Counted from the stretch's first letter, positions 1 through 8,967 are shown. The stretch is 63,950 nt of DNA from Streptococcus constellatus (GCF_902167705.1 NZ_CABHMZ010000037.1:1-63950), one strand, 5' to 3'. Numbers and translations: made by a program. The notes: generated by a model from the sequence alone, not told the origin.

Positions 1-1
1 A

Positions 2-75
2 GGGGAAGTAGCTCAGCTTGGTAGAGTACTTGGTTTGGGACCAAGGTGTCGCAGGTTCGAATCCTGTCTTCCCGA
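2..75 (+). tRNA. tRNA-Pro (anticodon TGG)
   Basis: A cloverleaf can be folded: D stem GCTC/GAGT, anticodon stem CTTGG/CCAAG with loop TTTGGGA (anticodon TGG), T stem GCAGG/CCTGT and loop TTCGAAT. The acceptor stem is GGGGAAG against CTTCCCG, so the terminal pair is G-G instead of the usual C-G. CCA is not encoded. This tRNA would decode CCN proline codons, including the CCC codon at the proposed capsid frameshift site. The identity is secure; the odd first pair may be an edge or sequencing effect. Confidence 0.93.
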
Positions 76-122
76 TATTTTATTCGATATTAGATTAAAT
101 AAATGTTAGTTTTTAACATCCG

Positions 123-151
123 GAGAGAATAGGTTCATTCTCTCTTTTTTT
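123..151 (+). terminator. Rho-independent terminator after tRNA-Pro
   Basis: An 8-bp stem (GAGAGAAT/ATTCTCTC) with a 6-nt loop is followed directly by a run of T. It lies about 50 bases past the tRNA and would end that transcript. Confidence 0.85.
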
Positions 152-342
152 CTGCTCAATATCAATTGCAGTGGAAAGATTATCAGCAAATATCGAAAGA
201 GGGGAGAGGCATTTTGTTTTTTGGTATTCAAATGTTACCAGTTTATTTGTTATCAATGGCTGGAGTCAATGAAATTTTATGAATCTTAAATTAGAAATTA
301 TTACATTTTGATAAGAATATTATCTTCTGATATTAAACATTT

Positions 343-363
343 GTTCCAATTTTGAATTGGAAC
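343..363 (+). repeat. Perfect 9-bp inverted repeat in a 320-bp gene-free leader
   Basis: Between the terminator and the first CDS (152-473) there is no gene. The only clear structure is a 9-bp perfect inverted repeat with a 3-nt loop. No T-tract follows, so it is not an intrinsic terminator. It could be an operator or an mRNA hairpin if a promoter lies upstream. Confidence 0.5.
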
Positions 364-421
364 GGCATTTCGTATCAAAATAGCTATAGAGAGTATTTAT
401 TGATGTGATAAAAAATAGATA

Positions 422-450
422 TGGATAAGAAATGTAATTTATGTTATGAT
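422..450 (+). promoter_or_regulatory. Probable promoter of the SAM-hydrolase/S-component pair
   Basis: A TATGAT -10 box (445-450) is preceded at 17 bp by a weak TGGATA -35. A good AAGGAG ribosome-binding site follows at 463-468, just before the ATG at 474. Confidence 0.5.
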
Positions 451-473
451 ATAAGTGTGATAAAGGAGAGAAG

Positions 474-1322
474 ATGCATAATAATTTACTTGTATTGCAA
501 TCAGATTTTGGCTTGGTAGATGGGGCCGTATCGGCAATGGTCGGTGTGGCGTTAGAGGAGTCTCCAACGTTAAAAATACATCATTTAACCCATGATATTA
601 CACCTTACAATATTTTTGAGGGAAGCTATCGTTTGTTTCAAACGGTGAATTATTGGCCGGAAGGGACAACGTTTGTATCGGTTGTGGATCCGGGTGTTGG
701 TTCTAAGCGGAAAAGCGTTGTTGCCAAAACTGTACAAAATCAGTATATTGTCACGCCAAATAATGGGACACTTTCTTTTATCAAGAAACATGTGGGAATT
801 GTTGCGATTCGTGAGATTTCGGAGGTGGAAAATCGCCGAAAAAATACGGAGCATTCTTATACGTTTCATGGTCGGGATGTTTATGCCTATACAGGGGCAA
901 AACTAGCTAGTGGCCATATTACTTTTGAGGAGGTAGGTCCTGAACTAGATATTGAAGATATCGTGGAAATTCCTGTTGTGGAAACGACAATTGGAAATGA
1001 TTTTGTTAGTGGGGCTATTGATATTTTAGATGTTCGTTTTGGCTCACTGTGGACTTCTATTAGGCGTGAGGAATTTTATACTCTCAGTCCTGAATTTGGT
1101 GATCGATTTGAGGTCACGATTTACAATAATGATATGCTAGTCTATCAGAACCAGGTGACTTATGGGAAATCTTTTGCGGATGTACGGATTGGTCAGCCGA
1201 TTTTGTATATCAATTCTCTTTATCGTGTTGGCCTGGCTATCAATCAAGGTTCTTTTGCAAAGGCCTATAATGTAGGAGTTGGAGCGCAGTGGAGTATTGA
1301 AATCAAGCGGATTGAAAAATAA
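474..1322 (+). CDS. SAM hydroxide adenosyltransferase (DUF62 family)
   Basis: This 282-residue protein belongs to the DUF62/fluorinase superfamily. Known members hydrolyse S-adenosylmethionine to adenosine and methionine using water or hydroxide. Family motifs visible are QSDFG (9-13, with the conserved Asp), VVDPGVG near 71-77, PNNG near 95 and HGRDV near 130, followed by a C-terminal beta-rich domain. Length is normal. A strong AAGGAG precedes the ATG. The S component of an ECF transporter starts 20 bases downstream with its own ribosome-binding site, so the two are probably co-transcribed. That pairing suggests a link to adenosine, methionine or a nucleoside-like vitamin. The family call is firm; the physiological role is inferred. 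Confidence 0.9.
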   Translation: MHNNLLVLQSDFGLVDGAVSAMVGVALEESPTLKIHHLTHDITPYNIFEGSYRLFQTVNYWPEGTTFVSVVDPGVGSKRKSVVAKTVQNQYIVTPNNGTLSFIKKHVGIVAIREISEVENRRKNTEHSYTFHGRDVYAYTGAKLASGHITFEEVGPELDIEDIVEIPVVETTIGNDFVSGAIDILDVRFGSLWTSIRREEFYTLSPEFGDRFEVTIYNNDMLVYQNQVTYGKSFADVRIGQPILYINSLYRVGLAINQGSFAKAYNVGVGAQWSIEIKRIEK

Positions 1323-1342
1323 ATAATAAAAAGGAGATTATT

Positions 1343-1888
1343 ATGAAAAATAATTCAATAAGAAGTGTTGTCGCAACGGGGATTGGAGCAGCTCTCTTCG
1401 TCGTTATCGGAATGATTAGTATTCCAACTCCTGTGCCAAATACAAGTATTCAATTGCAGTATGCTTTGCAGGCCTTGTTTAGTGTGATTTTTGGTCCGGT
1501 GGTTGGATTTTTAACGGGCTTCATCGGGCATGCCCTAAAAGACTCTTTGCAATATGGAAATCCTTGGTGGTCATGGGTCATTGCCAGCGGTTTGTTTGGC
1601 TTGATTGTTGGACTGTTTCGGAAAAGAATCCGTGTTACGCAAGGTATTTTTGAAGCAAAAGATATTGTATCGTTCAATGTGATTCAACTGTTGGCCAATG
1701 CTGTGGTGTGGATTGTCATCGCGCCGCTCGGTGATATTTTGATTTACAATGAGCCTGCAAACAAGGTGTTTGTACAGGGCGTTGTTGCAACGATTTCTAA
1801 TGGTTTGACCGTTGCCATTGCGGGGACAGTGCTTTTGCTGGCTTATGCTCGCACGCAAACCAAATCAGGAAGTTTGAAAAAGGATTAG
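1343..1888 (+). CDS. ECF transporter S component, UPF0397 type
   Basis: This 181-residue, very hydrophobic protein has about five or six membrane segments and no ATPase motif. It resembles the UPF0397 group of substrate-binding (S) components of energy-coupling factor transporters. The N-terminal [19 protein letters not shown] stretch and the following [13 protein letters not shown] segment are typical. It needs an ATPase pair and an EcfT subunit; both are encoded at 5653-8161, separated from it by an inserted cassette and a repeat array. Databases often label this family a riboflavin transporter, but nothing here shows the substrate. Its partner SAM hydrolase argues for a nucleoside- or methionine-related ligand. 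Confidence 0.85.
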   Translation: MKNNSIRSVVATGIGAALFVVIGMISIPTPVPNTSIQLQYALQALFSVIFGPVVGFLTGFIGHALKDSLQYGNPWWSWVIASGLFGLIVGLFRKRIRVTQGIFEAKDIVSFNVIQLLANAVVWIVIAPLGDILIYNEPANKVFVQGVVATISNGLTVAIAGTVLLLAYARTQTKSGSLKKD

Positions 1889-1897
1889 TGACATGAA

Positions 1898-2010
1898 GCG
1901 GGAGTGAGACGGAGCGAAGGTTTGAAAATGTTTCTTCCTACTCTCACCACTGCGTTGTTGGTTTATTGCACAGCATATTTTGAAGCTGGAGATGTTTGTT
2001 CCAGCTTTTT
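1898..2010 (-). repeat. Interspersed intergenic repeat, copy A
   Basis: The reverse complement of this stretch aligns with 34815-34970. Shared blocks include CTCCAGCTTCAAA, CAATAAACCAA and AACGCAGT, and similar ends (GGGAGTG against CACTCCC). Copy B carries an extra palindrome that copy A lacks. This looks like a small non-coding, MITE-like streptococcal element. Its left end supplies the terminator hairpin of the upstream gene. Confidence 0.65.
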
Positions 2011-2013
2011 TAT
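1983..2013 (+). terminator. Terminator after the S-component gene
   Basis: An 8-bp stem AAGCTGGA/TCCAGCTT with a 9-nt loop is followed by TTTTTATTTTT. It is formed by the end of repeat copy A, so the element contributes the terminator and separates the S component from its ATPases. Confidence 0.8.
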
Positions 2014-2055
2014 TTTTACTTTCAATAAAATATCACACAAAATGTAATTTATATA

Positions 2056-2083
2056 TTGCATTTTATATAATATAGTGTATAAT
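2056..2083 (+). promoter_or_regulatory. Promoter of the HTH/membrane-protein cassette
   Basis: TTGCAT and TATAAT are spaced by 16 bp, 23 bases before an AAAAGGGGAAG ribosome-binding region. The cassette at 2107-3970 is therefore likely its own transcription unit. Confidence 0.65.
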
Positions 2084-2106
2084 GGACTTAGAAAAGGGGA
2101 AGTAAT

Positions 2107-2310
2107 ATGAAGCAAAAGAAATCATTTAACAAGACTACGCTTATCTTATGGCTGTTTTCGACTGGGATTTTCCTGTTTTTAGGTCTGGTTCAGGAGCAGC
2201 TGACTTATCTCATCATAGGCTTGGCCGGTATCAGCATTGGTTTCTCGCTCTATACTAGCCAGCAAAGGGAGAAGGGCAAGGCTGACAGAGGGAGTGAGGA
2301 TCATGGATAA
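2107..2310 (+). CDS. Small two-helix membrane protein
   Basis: This 67-residue protein has two hydrophobic stretches (about 12-28 and 32-48), a basic N-terminus and a charged, hydrophilic tail. It overlaps the start of the following HTH regulator by seven bases, so the two are translationally coupled. Small membrane proteins paired with a minimal HTH regulator are common in Firmicutes, but the function is not known from sequence. Confidence 0.7.
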   Translation: MKQKKSFNKTTLILWLFSTGIFLFLGLVQEQLTYLIIGLAGISIGFSLYTSQQREKGKADRGSEDHG

Positions 2311-2515
2311 AAATCTGAAGCTCAAGATGGCAAGAGTGGAACACGATTTGACCCAGGGAGATTTGGCAGATGCGATTGGTGTCACGCGACAAACGATTGG
2401 TTTGATTGAAGCGGGGAAATACAATCCTAGTCTCGGTCTCTGTATTGCAATTTGTAAACGATTGGATAAAACATTAGATCAATTATTTTGGGAGGAGGCT
2501 AAAGATGGAAATTAA
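2304..2515 (+). CDS. XRE-family HTH regulator, YozG-like
   Basis: This 70-residue protein is almost entirely one helix-turn-helix domain: residues about 8-60 carry LTQGDLADAIGVTRQTI and NPSLGLCIAICKRLDKTLDQLF. The compact form matches the YozG-type regulators that sit in front of small membrane-protein genes. The ATG at 2304 has GTGAGGAT upstream and overlaps the preceding gene; an earlier start at 2237 would only add out-of-family sequence. It probably autoregulates the cassette. Confidence 0.85.
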
Positions 2516-2981
2516 AAAGAAAAGAGTCTTTCAAGATGAAAGAACGATACAGATGGAACAAAAATTAGGTAATGAGGTTGCTTTTTTAGCGGTTATCTTG
2601 TTGTTGACTTCTATCTTTATTAAATTGATATTTTTGCATCTATCGATAGAAGCGTGTTTATCGGAAATTGTGATAATAGCAGGAATGGAGCTTTATGCGC
2701 TTATTCGTTCTTGGGAACTCGGTTTGGAAATTCGTCAGCATGATTCAGAGAAAGTGTTTAGAAGTCGTTTAGTAAACGGACTTAAGGCAGCAATCCTTAT
2801 TTTAGCCGCTTCTTCTGTTAGCAAGTTCTCTAAAATACAGCTATATCTGAATCAGCACTCAATTTTGAAATTTTTAGTTATTCTAGTGACAATGGCTTTG
2901 GTTTCTGATCTTTTGGATAGAGGAGTTGATTGGTTGAACACCAAACGTCAGAGACAATTAGAAAAAGAATTAGAAAAATAG
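2505..2981 (+). CDS. Four-helix membrane protein of unknown function (cassette member 1)
   Basis: This 158-residue protein has a cytoplasmic start with the motif DERTIQMEQKLGNE and then about four hydrophobic segments. It overlaps the HTH gene by 11 bases. The two genes downstream share the same plan: a short charged N-terminus containing DER followed by about four helices. They therefore look like three diverged paralogues. No enzymatic motif is visible. I do not recognise a proven function. Confidence 0.7.
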   Translation: MEIKKKRVFQDERTIQMEQKLGNEVAFLAVILLLTSIFIKLIFLHLSIEACLSEIVIIAGMELYALIRSWELGLEIRQHDSEKVFRSRLVNGLKAAILILAASSVSKFSKIQLYLNQHSILKFLVILVTMALVSDLLDRGVDWLNTKRQRQLEKELEK

Positions 2982-2994
2982 CAAAGGAGAACAG

Positions 2995-3480
2995 ATGAAC
3001 TTCATTAAACGTCAGATTTTAGATGAGCGAGAAGAGCAACTGGTCAATAAAGCAGGAATGGAAGCTTTTAGTTTTCTGATGACTAGTAATCTTATCTTTT
3101 ATATTGGAAGTATTTTTATCCATTTGGGGAAGGTTTATACACAGCTATTCCTGTTCTCAAGTCTTGTTGCATTCCTATACTTTTTGGAGCGTTGCCGGCG
3201 GCTAGGAGCCAATTATTTCAATAGTTTTACCTTCACTATTTTGGGCGTTATGGCAATGACGGCTTTGGTGACGGTTGTGATTTTGGTGCAGAATTTTCAA
3301 GTCAATCATGCTATTTATCAGAATAATCCATTGCATGCCAAGTTTTTAGTTGTGATTCCGATTACGTTTCTGATTTACCTTCCAATCATGATAGTGTTCA
3401 ATCTGATACTAGAAGTTGTTGGAAAATGGCAGAAGATGCGATTTGAGAAATATTTAGCGGACTTAGAAGATGAATCCTGA
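2995..3480 (+). CDS. Four-helix membrane protein of unknown function (cassette member 2)
   Basis: This 161-residue protein has ILDEREEQLVNKAGMEAF near the N-terminus and about four membrane segments, ending in a charged tail. An AAAGGAG ribosome-binding site lies just before the ATG. Its layout parallels the genes on both sides, which points to duplication. The function is unknown. Confidence 0.7.
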   Translation: MNFIKRQILDEREEQLVNKAGMEAFSFLMTSNLIFYIGSIFIHLGKVYTQLFLFSSLVAFLYFLERCRRLGANYFNSFTFTILGVMAMTALVTVVILVQNFQVNHAIYQNNPLHAKFLVVIPITFLIYLPIMIVFNLILEVVGKWQKMRFEKYLADLEDES

Positions 3481-3493
3481 AAGGAGATGTATC

Positions 3494-3970
3494 ATGAGCA
3501 AAATAAAGGATTATTTTGGTGGCGAAAAGGACGAGCGTATTCGGCAAGGGACATACAAGGCTGAAGCTTATGCGTTCCGATTTTTACTTGTATTTTTGAT
3601 AATTGCAATCAGTATCAAGTTTTTCTTTCTGAATTCTCCAATAGAAGGTTATGGTGATGAATTAGCAGCGGTTTTGATTGCTGGGAGTATTTGTTACTTT
3701 GTATTGTGGAGAGAAAGAATTGTTGAAAAGAGCTTGGGAATTTTGACGACATTATTCCAATCATTCTTACTGACAATTCTCAGTGGGTATTATCATTACC
3801 ATTTTGGTGAATTGCATTATAAAAATCGTCCGACGAGTGATTTTATCCTATTTCTATTTGGAAGTTTTATAACCTATCTGCTAGTGCTGGGTGTGTTCAA
3901 TTGGTTTTTAAATAAATACAATCAACATCGTCGAGACAAGATTGATATGGAAATGGAAGATTCTGAATAA
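3494..3970 (+). CDS. Four-helix membrane protein of unknown function (cassette member 3)
   Basis: This 158-residue protein begins MSKIKDYFGGEKDERIRQGTY and then has about four hydrophobic segments. The start at 3494 is chosen because AAAGGAGATG lies directly upstream; the earlier ATG at 3470 is inside the previous gene and lacks a ribosome-binding site. It shares the KDER-type N-terminus with its two neighbours. The cassette ends at the hairpin at 4022. Confidence 0.7.
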   Translation: MSKIKDYFGGEKDERIRQGTYKAEAYAFRFLLVFLIIAISIKFFFLNSPIEGYGDELAAVLIAGSICYFVLWRERIVEKSLGILTTLFQSFLLTILSGYYHYHFGELHYKNRPTSDFILFLFGSFITYLLVLGVFNWFLNKYNQHRRDKIDMEMEDSE

Positions 3971-4021
3971 AAGAGGGTGGAACTCCTTTGGGAGAGAAAC
4001 AGTTCATTATTAGGATACAGA

Positions 4022-4052
4022 GGCAGGGAGCATATTGTCCCTGCCTTGCTTT
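4022..4052 (+). terminator. Terminator of the HTH/membrane-protein cassette
   Basis: The 8-bp stem GGCAGGGA/TCCCTGCC with an 8-nt loop is followed by TTGCTTT. The stem is strong but the T-tract is short and interrupted. Confidence 0.65.
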
Positions 4053-4137
4053 ATAATGGCAAGATGCCCTATGATTGAGCTTTTCATTTGCTTTTTAGGC
4101 TTAAGAAAGTACCTAATACGGAAAATATTGTCTGGGT

Positions 4138-4700
4138 AAGCTTTCCGAGGCTCAGACGGAGCAAACTGATTTTGGTTCATGTCATCCGAGGGTCAGACGG
4201 GGTAAACTAGTTTTAGTTCATGTCATCCGAGGGTCGGACAGAAGAAACGAGTTTTAGTTTGCTCCGTCGACTGAGTCGATAGTCTCAAAGAGTTTTGGTT
4301 TGCTCCGTCGACCGGGTCGATAGTTTCAATGAGTTTTGGTTTCCTCCGTCGACTGAGTCGATAGTCTCAAAGAGTTTTGGTTTGCTCCGTCGACCGGGTC
4401 GATAGTTTCAATGAGTTTTGGTTTCCTCCGTCGACTGAGTCGATAGTCTCAAAGAGTTTTGGTTTGCTCCGTCGACCGGGTCGATAGTTTCAATGAGTTT
4501 TGGTTTCCTCCGTCGCCTGGGTCGATAGTCTCAAAGAGTTTTGGTTTGCTCCGTCGACCGGGTCGATAGTTTCAATGAGTTTTGGTTTCCTCCGTCGCCT
4601 GGGTCGACAGTTTCAACGAGTTTTGGTTTGCTCCGTCGACCGAGTCGATAGTCTCAACTGGTTTTAGTTTTCTCCGTCGCCTGGGTCGACTATTTTAACC
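4138..4700 (+). repeat. Tandem repeat array, 41-bp period, about 14 units
   Basis: Ten exact 41-bp units run from 4261 to 4670, with a partial unit at 4671-4700 and three older, diverged units at 4138-4260. Alternate units are more alike (GCTCCGTCGACCGGGTCG against CCTCCGTCGACTGAGTCG), giving an 82-bp dimer as the higher-order unit. Each unit carries an imperfect palindrome around CGAC-NGG-GTCG and ends in GAGTTTTGGTTT. There is no unique spacer and no reading frame of note. It lies between the S component and the rest of its transporter genes. The remaining gene-free stretch 4701-4860 shows nothing beyond a weak promoter. Confidence 0.93.
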
Positions 4701-4880
4701 ATTGACGCACTTTCTCAGTAACTGTGTAGGGTCGGCAGGAAGTTGAACGCTTCTTGTTTGGTCAGATTTTTTCACGTTCAAGGTTTAATTTAGCGGCAGT
4801 GTTAGCGGACTTCAAAATTGATTTTCATCTTATTTTCTTTTGTGCTACAATAGAATGAGTAAGTACAAGAGGAGAAGTGG

Positions 4881-5642
4881 ATGATTTTAGAGGAATTTGA
4901 TGAAAATCGTCAGGCGATTATCAATCCAGAAGATTTGGTGGAGGCGTTGCCCGATTTTCCAGAAACAGTGGTGTCTTGCTTTGCTCGTGAGACCTTTAAG
5001 CGCATGCTGGCTGATTTTCAGCATGAGCTATTGACCTCCACTTCCATGGCAAATATTGAAATTCCCATTTACAAGGTTGTTATAAAAGGTAAGGCAATCG
5101 CCATGTTCAATTCACCAGTCGGGGCGGCTGCCTGTATCGCCATTTTGGAAGATTTGATTGCCTTTGGAATGAAGAAGCTGGTTCTTTTTGGAACTTGTGG
5201 CGTTTTAGATGAAACGATTAGGGAAACGTCTATCATTGTTCCTCATGCGGCTATTCGTGATGAAGGGACCAGTTATCATTACCTGCCGGCTTCTGATGAG
5301 ATAGAAGTAAATGTCGGTTTGCGGGATTTTTTACGGTCATTTTTAGCTGATAAAGGAATTTCTCATACAGTTGGAAAAGTTTGGACGACAGACGGCATTT
5401 ATCGGGAAACAGCTGCGAAACTCCGTAAGCGAAAAGAAATGGGTGCTGTTTGTGTAGATATGGAATGTTCAGCAGTTGCAGCTTTGGCAGCTTTTCGTGA
5501 CATTTCTGTTTGTCATTTCTTTTATGCGGCGGATCACTTGTCAGAAGAAGCCTGGGATATGCGTAATTTAGCGAATCATGCAGACCTAGACGAAAAAGAC
5601 AAAGTGGCTAACTTGGCGATGCAAATTGCCCTTGCTTTATAG
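4881..5642 (+). CDS. Nucleoside phosphorylase family protein (PNP/UDP type)
   Basis: This 253-residue protein resembles the PNP/uridine phosphorylase superfamily, which splits nucleosides with phosphate into base and ribose-1-phosphate. Visible features are the phosphate and ribose region [18 protein letters not shown], the core strand [10 protein letters not shown] near 108-117, and the hallmark [12 protein letters not shown] near 192-203. The Glu of MEC is the ribose-binding residue in the family. A related family is MTA/SAH nucleosidase, but the uridine-phosphorylase-like MEC context fits better. The stop lies only 11 bases before the ATPase start, so this is probably one operon with the transporter. 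The substrate is unproven. Confidence 0.85.
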   Translation: MILEEFDENRQAIINPEDLVEALPDFPETVVSCFARETFKRMLADFQHELLTSTSMANIEIPIYKVVIKGKAIAMFNSPVGAAACIAILEDLIAFGMKKLVLFGTCGVLDETIRETSIIVPHAAIRDEGTSYHYLPASDEIEVNVGLRDFLRSFLADKGISHTVGKVWTTDGIYRETAAKLRKRKEMGAVCVDMECSAVAALAAFRDISVCHFFYAADHLSEEAWDMRNLANHADLDEKDKVANLAMQIALAL

Positions 5643-5652
5643 AGAACATGCT

Positions 5653-7332
5653 ATGAAAAAACCAATTATTCAATTTGAAAATTTTAGTTTTCAGTATCAA
5701 GCACAGACAGAACCAACCTTGAAAAATGTTGATTTGACGATTTATGAGGGAGAAAAGGTCTTAATCGTGGGTCCGTCTGGTTCGGGGAAGTCCACTCTTG
5801 GGCAATGTTTAAATGGCATTATTCCAAATATTTATCGTGGAGAAATGACAGGAAGTTTGTTGGTTCAAGGGAAGTCTGTCTTTGACAGCAGTATTTATGA
5901 CCTATCCAATCTTGTCAGTACCGTCTTGCAAGATACGGACGGTCAGTTTATCGGGCTGAGTGTTGCGGAAGATTTGGCTTTTGCTTTGGAAAATGACATG
6001 GTGGATTTGCCGACGATGAGAGAAAAGGTTCATTTGTGGGCGGAGAAACTAGATTTGTTATCATTGTTGCACCAGCGCCCCCAAGACTTATCTGGCGGGC
6101 AGAAGCAGCGGGTCAGTTTGGCCGGGGTGCTGATTGACGAAAGTCCGATTTTGCTCTTTGATGAACCTTTGGCAAACTTAGATCCGAAGTCGGGACAGGA
6201 TACGATTGAGCTGATTGATCAGATTCATGCGGAAGCAGGAACGACGACGATTGTTATCGAGCACCGTCTGGAAGATGTGCTGTATCGGTCTATTGATCGG
6301 ATCGTCCTCATCAATGACGGGCAAATTCTCTTTAACGGCAGTCCTGATGACCTGCTGCATACGCAGTTGTTAGCTGAGAATGGGATTCGAGAGCCACTTT
6401 ATCTGACAACCTTGCGGCAGCTTGGTTTTCAGCTAGAGAACTCTGCACAGTTGGCGAATTTAGCACAGATCGATGTTTCTGCTGTTCAGTTTTCGGGCGA
6501 AAAAGTTTCTATTCAAAAACCACCAGCACAGGATAATTTGCTGGAATTGAAAAATGTCCACTTTGCCTACGGTGAGAAAAAGGTTTTACAAGATATTGAT
6601 TTTACAATCTCTAAAGGTGAAAAAATTGCCATTGTCGGCAAAAACGGTGCTGGAAAATCTACGCTAGCAAAAGCGCTCTGCCAGTTTATTGCAACAGAAG
6701 GAAGCTATACTTGGCAAGGAAGAGACATCAAGGGTGACTCCATTAAGGAGCGGGCAGAACGGATCGGGTATGTTTTGCAAAACCCAAATCAGATGATTTC
6801 AACAACCATGATTTTTGATGAGGTTGCTTTGGGGTTGAGGTTGCGTGGGATTGCAGAAGATGAGATAAAAGAGCGTGTACTGGCCGCGCTAAAAACCTGC
6901 GGCCTATACGAATTTCGGCAGTGGCCCATTTCCGCCTTGTCTTTTGGGCAAAAGAAGCGAGTGACCATTGCTTCCATTTTAGTGTTAAATCCAGAGATTA
7001 TTCTTTTAGATGAGCCAACGGCTGGCCAAGATCAACGCAATTACACAGAAATCATGAATTTCTTAGATGAGTTGAACCAAAAAGGGCATACGATTATCAT
7101 GATTACGCACGATATGCAGCTGATGTTGGATTATTCTGACCGAGCGGTTGTGATGTTGGATGGTAAGATTCTGGCGGACAAATCACCGGCCGAAGTCTTG
7201 ACAGATCAGGCCTTGATTCAGGCGGCGAATCTCAAGGAAACGTCTATTTTTTCCTTGGCTGAGAAATTGGAAGTTGATCCGCTCGCTTTAACAGAATTTT
7301 ACATGCAAGAAAGGGAGGAAAGCCATGCTTAA
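5653..7332 (+). CDS. ECF transporter ATPase, tandem double-ABC protein
   Basis: This 559-residue protein has two complete ABC ATPase domains. Domain 1 has Walker [10 protein letters not shown] near 40, signature LSGGQ near 146 and LLFDEP near 167. Domain 2 has GKNGAGKST near 329, signature LSFGQ near 429 and ILLDEP. This is the fused EcfA-EcfA' arrangement (YkoD type) that energises an S component through EcfT. The start at 5653 is chosen over upstream in-frame codons because homology begins with the [13 protein letters not shown] segment. It overlaps the EcfT gene by eight bases, indicating coupling. The likely S partner is encoded at 1343. Confidence 0.92.
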   Translation: MKKPIIQFENFSFQYQAQTEPTLKNVDLTIYEGEKVLIVGPSGSGKSTLGQCLNGIIPNIYRGEMTGSLLVQGKSVFDSSIYDLSNLVSTVLQDTDGQFIGLSVAEDLAFALENDMVDLPTMREKVHLWAEKLDLLSLLHQRPQDLSGGQKQRVSLAGVLIDESPILLFDEPLANLDPKSGQDTIELIDQIHAEAGTTTIVIEHRLEDVLYRSIDRIVLINDGQILFNGSPDDLLHTQLLAENGIREPLYLTTLRQLGFQLENSAQLANLAQIDVSAVQFSGEKVSIQKPPAQDNLLELKNVHFAYGEKKVLQDIDFTISKGEKIAIVGKNGAGKSTLAKALCQFIATEGSYTWQGRDIKGDSIKERAERIGYVLQNPNQMISTTMIFDEVALGLRLRGIAEDEIKERVLAALKTCGLYEFRQWPISALSFGQKKRVTIASILVLNPEIILLDEPTAGQDQRNYTEIMNFLDELNQKGHTIIMITHDMQLMLDYSDRAVVMLDGKILADKSPAEVLTDQALIQAANLKETSIFSLAEKLEVDPLALTEFYMQEREESHA

Positions 7333-8161
7333 TCAACAAAAACTTATTGGTTACCATGCGGGAACGACCTTTTTGCATCGCTTATCTGGAGCGAGTAAAT
7401 TACTGTTTTTCATTTTGGTATCGACTGCAGCGATGATTAGCTATGATACTCGCTTGTTGCTGGTCATTGCGGTTGGATCGCTCTTGCTTTTTAGAGTTTC
7501 GAACATTCATTTTAAAGATGTATCGTTTGTTTTAGCTTTTGCTGGTGTTTTTGCCACTTTGAATCTTATCATGGTCTATCTGTTTGCGCCTCAGTATGGA
7601 GTGGAGATTTACGGTGAGCAGACGGTGTGGTTCGGTGGATTAGGCAGTTATACTATAACTGCGCAGGAAATCTTTTATTTGTTTAATTTGTTCTTGAAAT
7701 ATCTCTGCACCATTCCTTTGGCGGTTATTTTTCTGATGACGACGCATCCTAGTCAGTTTGCGTCTAGTATGAATCAAATTGGGATACCGTATAAAATCGC
7801 CTATTCTGTCAGTTTGACATTGCGCTACATTCCTGACTTGCAGGAGGAATTTTACCTCATCAGAATGTCGCAAGAAGCGCGTGGTTTGGAATTGTCTAAA
7901 AAAGCAAAATTAAACCAACGCATCAAAGGGAATCTGCAAATCATTATTCCATTGATTTTTAGCTCGCTGGAGCGGATAGATACGATTGCGACAGCCATGG
8001 AATTGCGCCGTTTTGGTAAAAATAAAAAGCGGACTTGGTACACTTATCAGGCTTTTCAGAGGTTGGATATTGAAGTGATTTTGCTGGCTATTTTATTTTT
8101 ACTACTCAGCTTCTTACTTTTTTTCGTCAATCATGGTCGCTTTTACAATCCTTGGCTATAA
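7325..8161 (+). CDS. ECF transporter transmembrane subunit EcfT (CbiQ family)
   Basis: This 278-residue membrane protein has about five or six hydrophobic helices. It carries the two EcfT coupling motifs seen in the family: SQEARGLE near 180-187 and AMELRRFG near 225-232, whose A-R-G type segments contact the ATPases. It overlaps the double ATPase gene. It would complete the ECF module with the UPF0397 S component upstream. Confidence 0.92.
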   Translation: MLNQQKLIGYHAGTTFLHRLSGASKLLFFILVSTAAMISYDTRLLLVIAVGSLLLFRVSNIHFKDVSFVLAFAGVFATLNLIMVYLFAPQYGVEIYGEQTVWFGGLGSYTITAQEIFYLFNLFLKYLCTIPLAVIFLMTTHPSQFASSMNQIGIPYKIAYSVSLTLRYIPDLQEEFYLIRMSQEARGLELSKKAKLNQRIKGNLQIIIPLIFSSLERIDTIATAMELRRFGKNKKRTWYTYQAFQRLDIEVILLAILFLLLSFLLFFVNHGRFYNPWL

Positions 8162-8193
8162 ATGAGAATTGAAATGTACATAGGAGGAAGAAA

Positions 8194-8946
8194 ATGATTG
8201 CATTGGTAACAGGAGCTTCAGCTGGTTTTGGTCAAGCTATTTGTCGTCGATTGGTGGCAGAAGGTCACCGAGTGATTGGTTCAGCGAGAAGATTGGAAAA
8301 GCTGACACAACTTCAGCAGGAGTTAGGTCTTGAAAATTTTTATCCGCTTCAAATGGATGTGTCGGATACAAAAAGTGTGGATCAAGCCTTAGAAAGTTTG
8401 CCAGAGGATTGGCGAACGATTGATATTTTGGTCAACAATGCAGGTCTGGCATTGGGCTTAGACAAGGCCTATGAGGCAGATATGCACGATTGGCTGACGA
8501 TGATTCAGACCAATATTATTGGTTTGGTTTATCTAACACGTCAGATCCTACCGCAAATGGTAGAGCGAGATACTGGGCTCATTATCAATCTAGGTTCAAC
8601 CGCTGGAACGGTTCCTTATCCAGGTGCTAACGTCTACGGAGCTAGTAAAGCATTTGTGAAGCAATTTTCTCTAAATTTACGTGCTGATTTGGCAGGACAC
8701 CATATTCGTGTTACTAACATTGAACCCGGTCTTTGTGAGGGAACAGAATTTTCAACTGTTCGATTTAAAGGAGATGATCAACGAGCTGAAAAATTGTATG
8801 AAGGAGCTCATGCTATTCAGCCAGTTGATATTGCCAATACTGTTGCTTGGATTGTTGGACAGCCTCCTCATGTCAATATCAACCGGATTGAAATCATGCC
8901 TGTTTCACAAACGTTTGGAGCGCAGCCTGTTTTTCGAGAAGAATAG
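8194..8946 (+). CDS. Short-chain dehydrogenase/reductase, YdfG-like
   Basis: This 250-residue classical SDR has TGASAGFG at 6-13 for the nucleotide, NNAG near 86-89, a catalytic Ser in the LGSTAG stretch, and the YGASK catalytic Tyr and Lys near 155-159. The length and C-terminus (RIEIMPVSQTF) resemble YdfG-type NADP-dependent 3-hydroxy acid dehydrogenases. An AGGAGG ribosome-binding site precedes the ATG. The glycosyltransferase start lies 21 bases downstream. Confidence 0.9.
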   Translation: MIALVTGASAGFGQAICRRLVAEGHRVIGSARRLEKLTQLQQELGLENFYPLQMDVSDTKSVDQALESLPEDWRTIDILVNNAGLALGLDKAYEADMHDWLTMIQTNIIGLVYLTRQILPQMVERDTGLIINLGSTAGTVPYPGANVYGASKAFVKQFSLNLRADLAGHHIRVTNIEPGLCEGTEFSTVRFKGDDQRAEKLYEGAHAIQPVDIANTVAWIVGQPPHVNINRIEIMPVSQTFGAQPVFREE

Positions 8947-8967
8947 ATGAGATGGAATGGGGAGAAG

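Noticed and set aside
343..363. Rho-independent terminator
   Set aside because: The stem is perfect but no T-tract follows on either strand.
1343..1888. Riboflavin transporter label for the S component
   Set aside because: No FMN riboswitch or riboflavin gene is near. The neighbours act on SAM and nucleosides, so the label was not adopted.
4138..4700. CRISPR array
   Set aside because: The 41-bp units abut without unique spacers, and no cas gene is near. It is a plain tandem array.
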